Positions 61,831 through 64,000 of a stretch of 64,000 nucleotides of DNA are shown here, piece after piece (position 1 is the first letter of the stretch; every line of letters starts with the position of its first letter). The translations under genes were made by a program, and so were the position numbers. The DNA lies in the NCBI GenBank assembly GCA_965232815.1, contig OZ247427.1, forward strand, positions 930,001-994,000. Direction: 5' to 3'. The notes below the pieces were generated by a model. The model was not told where the DNA came from, searched no databases, and was given only the letters and a program-made list of their open reading frames with translations. The DNA comes from Bin87 sp026710825 (GTDB lineage Bacteria; Chloroflexota; Dehalococcoidia; Lucifugimonadales; UBA3495).

Positions 61831-62886
61831 ATGACAACGGGCGGCAGCAGCATTCACCTGGTGGGCAGCGTCCCTCTGCCGGACGCTGAAACCGTTTTCC
61901 GTACGGTGAGCGGCGCGCTGAACCCGTTCCTGCGACGCATCACGGACGGAGAGACGGGTCGGCGCGGCCGGTGGATCTGGTTCCAGCGGGAGATGCTGCT
62001 GGAGCATCCCGCCATGGAGGTTGACAGCGACGAACCCCCGTACGCGCTATACCAGTGGGACGGCCAACTGCTGCGAGAGACTCCCTACATCCGGTTCCGT
62101 TCCGGAGTTGATCCTGCGTCAGTGGAGTTTCCGACGGGTTACGCCGAGGCAGCGCTGGAGTCTTTTGACCTGTATGCGAAGTTGCAAGCGGAGGGAGTGA
62201 TCGGGCGGGACACGCTGTTCCAGGTGTCGCTGCCCACGCCGATGGCGACGGCGTACATGTACGTGAGTCCCACTGCTCGGCACGATTACATCGCGGCATA
62301 CGAGAGGTCGCTGCTGGCCGCGCTGGGCGAGATAGCGGGTTCGGTTCCGCACGACAGGTTGTCCATCCAGTGGGACGTATGCCAGGAGGTGCTGATCTTC
62401 GAGGACTACTTCCCGCACCGTCCGGACGACTACAAGGAGCAGGTATTCGCCGAACTGGGCCGGCTGGGGAACGCCGTGCCAAACGACGTCGACCTGGGTT
62501 ATCACCTGTGCTATGGGTCGCCACGTGACGAGCACCTGGTGATGCCCAGGGACATGGAGATCCTGGCGGAGATCGCCAACGGAATCTCGGCAGGGTTGGA
62601 GCGGCGGCTGGATTTCATCCACATGCCGGTGCCCCAGGACCGGACGGACGCGGCCTATTTCCGGCCGCTGCAGGGCATGAATCTTCAGGATGACACCGAG
62701 GTCATCCTCGGGCTGGTTCACTACGACGATGAGGAAGGAGACTGCGACCGCATCGATGCCGCCCTGCGGTTCCTGGATTCCTTCGGCGTGGCCACCGAGT
62801 GCGGATGGGGCCGGACGGATCCTGACCGGGTGTCCGGCCTGCTGGTGAGCCACCGGCTGGCGGTTGACTACCTGATCAACGGGTGA
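61831..62886 (+). CDS. UROD/MetE-like zinc methyltransferase-fold protein
   Basis: 351 residues, an uncharacterised member of the cobalamin-independent methionine synthase C-terminal barrel superfamily. The N-terminus IHLVGSVPLPDAETVF resembles the MetE-barrel start. Zinc-site residues are His225 and Cys227 in GYHLCYGS, corresponding to the HxC of MetE, and Cys324 in TECGWGR. QWDVCQEV lies on an inner strand. There is no N-terminal folate domain. It follows the sarcosine-oxidase-like gene by 18 bases, suggesting transfer or removal of a methyl group in the same pathway. Specific substrate unknown. Confidence 0.75.
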   Translation: MTTGGSSIHLVGSVPLPDAETVFRTVSGALNPFLRRITDGETGRRGRWIWFQREMLLEHPAMEVDSDEPPYALYQWDGQLLRETPYIRFRSGVDPASVEFPTGYAEAALESFDLYAKLQAEGVIGRDTLFQVSLPTPMATAYMYVSPTARHDYIAAYERSLLAALGEIAGSVPHDRLSIQWDVCQEVLIFEDYFPHRPDDYKEQVFAELGRLGNAVPNDVDLGYHLCYGSPRDEHLVMPRDMEILAEIANGISAGLERRLDFIHMPVPQDRTDAAYFRPLQGMNLQDDTEVILGLVHYDDEEGDCDRIDAALRFLDSFGVATECGWGRTDPDRVSGLLVSHRLAVDYLING

Positions 62887-62907
62887 ATGACGGGACGGCC
62901 CATCCGT

Positions 62908-62913
62908 TATAAT
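62908..62913 (+). promoter_or_regulatory. -10 element TATAAT
   Basis: CCGTTATAATCCGC lies 33 bases upstream of the last SDR gene, so this gene may have its own promoter in addition to read-through. Confidence 0.5.
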
Positions 62914-62945
62914 CCGCGCAATTCGATTACAACTGGGGAACAATC

Positions 62946-63722
62946 ATGGACGTTCAAGGCGGCGTGTTCATAATCACGGGTTCGGCGACGGGACTGGGGG
63001 CGGAGGTGGCACGGCAACTCGCCGCCAAGGGCGGTCGCGTGGTGATCAACTACACCCGGAGCGAAACCGAGGCCAAAGCATCGGCGGAGGCGTGCCGCGC
63101 GGCCGGCGGCGAGGCCATCCTGTGCCAGGCGGACGTGTCGGTGGACGAGGACTGCCGGCGGATGGCATCGGCCGCGCTGGAGCAGTGGGGGCGGATCGAT
63201 GGGCTGGTGAACAACGCGGCCACGTCGGTGATCGTGCCGCATCACAACCTGGAGGGTCTGGACTCGGAGGACTTCCGGCGCGTCCTCGACGTGAACGTGA
63301 TCGGGGCGTTCCAGATGGCGCGGGCGGTGACGCCGGCCATGCAGGAACTGGGCAAGGGAGCCATCGTCAATGTGTCGTCGGGATCCGGGTTCAGCGGGAC
63401 GGGGAGTTCCATCGCCTACGCCGCGTCCAAGGCGGCGCTGAACGTGATGACGTACTCGCTGGCGCGGGCGCTGGCGCCGGAAATACGGGTCAACGCGGTA
63501 TGTCCCGGCGTGATGCAGACCCGCTGGTGGCGGGATGGCCTGGGCGACGGCTACGAGGCGTTCATCGAGCGGTACGCGGAGAGTGCGCCGCTCAAATCGG
63601 CCGGCACCACGGAGACGGTCGCCGACCCGGTGATGTGGCTACTTGAGGGCGCGGAACACGTGACCGGCGAGACGATACTGGTGGATGCGGGTTCGCACCT
63701 GGGACCGTCGCCGCGGCGGTAG
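62946..63722 (+). CDS. Short-chain dehydrogenase/reductase
   Basis: Classical SDR of 258 residues. Cofactor loop TGSATGLGAEVARQLA, NNAAT for NNAG, catalytic Ser in VNVSSGSGFSG, and Tyr-X3-Lys in IAYAASKAALNV. Asn-Tyr at the end of strand 2 (VVINYTRSETEA) suggests NADP preference. Last gene of the MmgE to SDR run, with its own -10 element and a GGGGA SD. Likely oxidises or reduces an intermediate of the same pathway, not determinable further. Confidence 0.9.
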   Translation: MDVQGGVFIITGSATGLGAEVARQLAAKGGRVVINYTRSETEAKASAEACRAAGGEAILCQADVSVDEDCRRMASAALEQWGRIDGLVNNAATSVIVPHHNLEGLDSEDFRRVLDVNVIGAFQMARAVTPAMQELGKGAIVNVSSGSGFSGTGSSIAYAASKAALNVMTYSLARALAPEIRVNAVCPGVMQTRWWRDGLGDGYEAFIERYAESAPLKSAGTTETVADPVMWLLEGAEHVTGETILVDAGSHLGPSPRR

Positions 63723-63759
63723 GTTAGCCCACTCACCACAACCCTCTACCACCATGAGA

Positions 63760-63786
63760 AAGGGGATTTTTCGGTTGGATCCCCTT
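63760..63786. terminator. 8-bp hairpin between convergent genes
   Basis: AAGGGGAT and ATCCCCTT enclose an 11-base loop with a T run at its 5' side. It overlaps the stop codon of the small membrane protein and could terminate both convergent transcripts. Confidence 0.45.
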
Positions 63787-63964
63787 ACGAATCAGTGAAT
63801 CCCAGGACCGCCGCCGCGACGAGTACCGCCAGCACCAACCCCGACACCAGGATCATGCCGAACTTGCTCATCCGTCGGCGTCCCCTCCCGTCCTGAATAT
63901 TCCGCTGGGCCTTGTCGATCATCAGGTGCTCGTCCGGATGTTGCGGTGGGGGCATATACATCAT
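63785..63964 (-). CDS. 59-residue single-span membrane protein
   Basis: The first 30 residues are cytosolic and basic (HLMIDKAQRNIQDGRGRRR). They are followed by MSKFGMILVSGLVLAVL and further Val/Ala/Leu to residue 55, giving one membrane helix with a short external tail (GFTDS). Two ATG codons at 63964 and 63961 and a third at 63955 follow GGAGG, which is best spaced for 63961. Convergent with the SDR gene. N-in, C-out topology is expected. No homologue is recognised. Confidence 0.6.
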   Translation of the reverse strand: MMYMPPPQHPDEHLMIDKAQRNIQDGRGRRRMSKFGMILVSGLVLAVLVAAAVLGFTDS

Positions 63965-64000
63965 GAACCTCCGGAGGCCGGACGGGGGCGGATACTCTCG

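Noticed and set aside
1..64000. Search for CRISPR arrays, tRNA and rRNA genes
   Set aside because: No regularly spaced direct repeats, cloverleaf-type segments or rRNA-like sequence were noticed; short TTCGAA-type matches lie inside protein genes.

Overview
The window is gene-dense, high-G+C bacterial chromosome. Its gene content suggests a Chloroflexota bacterium of the SAR202/Dehalococcoidia type, free-living or sponge-associated. This is inferred from the mixture of families known to be expanded in that group: luciferase-like flavin monooxygenases, PuuE-like deacetylases, CaiB/BaiF CoA-transferases, DAO-type oxidases, short-chain dehydrogenases, carboxymuconolactone-decarboxylase-like proteins, VOC proteins and major-facilitator transporters. 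No rRNA, tRNA, CRISPR array, prophage or complete insertion sequence was found.

Region 1 (1-6009) is a nitrogen operon: the 3' part of a glutamine synthetase gene, then ureA-ureB-ureC-ureF-ureG-ureD with gaps of at most about 40 bases and one overlap. ureE is absent. The products would hydrolyse urea and fix the ammonia as glutamine. A PuuE-type allantoinase at 32217 could feed urea into this route.

Region 2 (6010-16146) holds a three-gene NHLM/NHLP peptide exporter (membrane-fusion protein, C39 peptidase-ABC transporter, second ABC transporter) with no visible precursor peptide or maturation enzyme. An SDR gene follows. Next, on the minus strand, is an 811-residue GAF-PAS-kinase-receiver-winged-helix protein whose phospho-accepting histidine is alanine. 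Four TTCAC(A/G) repeats spaced 11, 20 and 10 bases lie in the adjacent intergenic region.

Region 3 (16147-27142) carries an alpha/beta hydrolase, a VOC protein, a lactonase-type propeller, a seven-Asp-box propeller, an MFS/amidohydrolase pair, a convergent MFS/aldo-keto reductase pair, and an M19 dipeptidase preceded by a 60-residue phosphotriesterase N-terminal fragment.

Region 4 (27233-31018) contains an unusual two-gene cassette (membrane-anchored protein plus small PD-(D/E)XK nuclease), a luciferase-like monooxygenase and a secreted three-repeat beta-sandwich protein.

Region 5 (31260-51542) is catabolic: SMP-30 lactonase, PuuE, DAO oxidase with a Gfo/Idh/MocA oxidoreductase, a second luciferase-like monooxygenase, three tandem double-CMD paralogues with a DHH phosphoesterase, two more PuuE-like deacetylases, a cupin, a 6-oxocamphor-hydrolase-like crotonase, MFS, nitroreductase, GMC oxidoreductase and two CaiB/BaiF CoA-transferases. 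The first CoA-transferase lacks the catalytic aspartate.

Region 6 (51543-64000) has an AT-richer patch with an HNH endonuclease and a possible 38-residue membrane peptide, a CapA-type protein with tandem terminators, a lipoprotein peptide-binding protein, two VOC genes, and a run of MmgE/PrpD, MFS, DAO oxidase, MetE-like zinc protein and SDR. It ends with a 59-residue membrane protein.

Many genes are preceded by a -10 hexamer of the form TAYAAT followed by a G+C-rich discriminator, usually with a poor -35. Two genes (46401 minus, 49074 plus) have the -10 so close to the start codon that their mRNAs should be leaderless.
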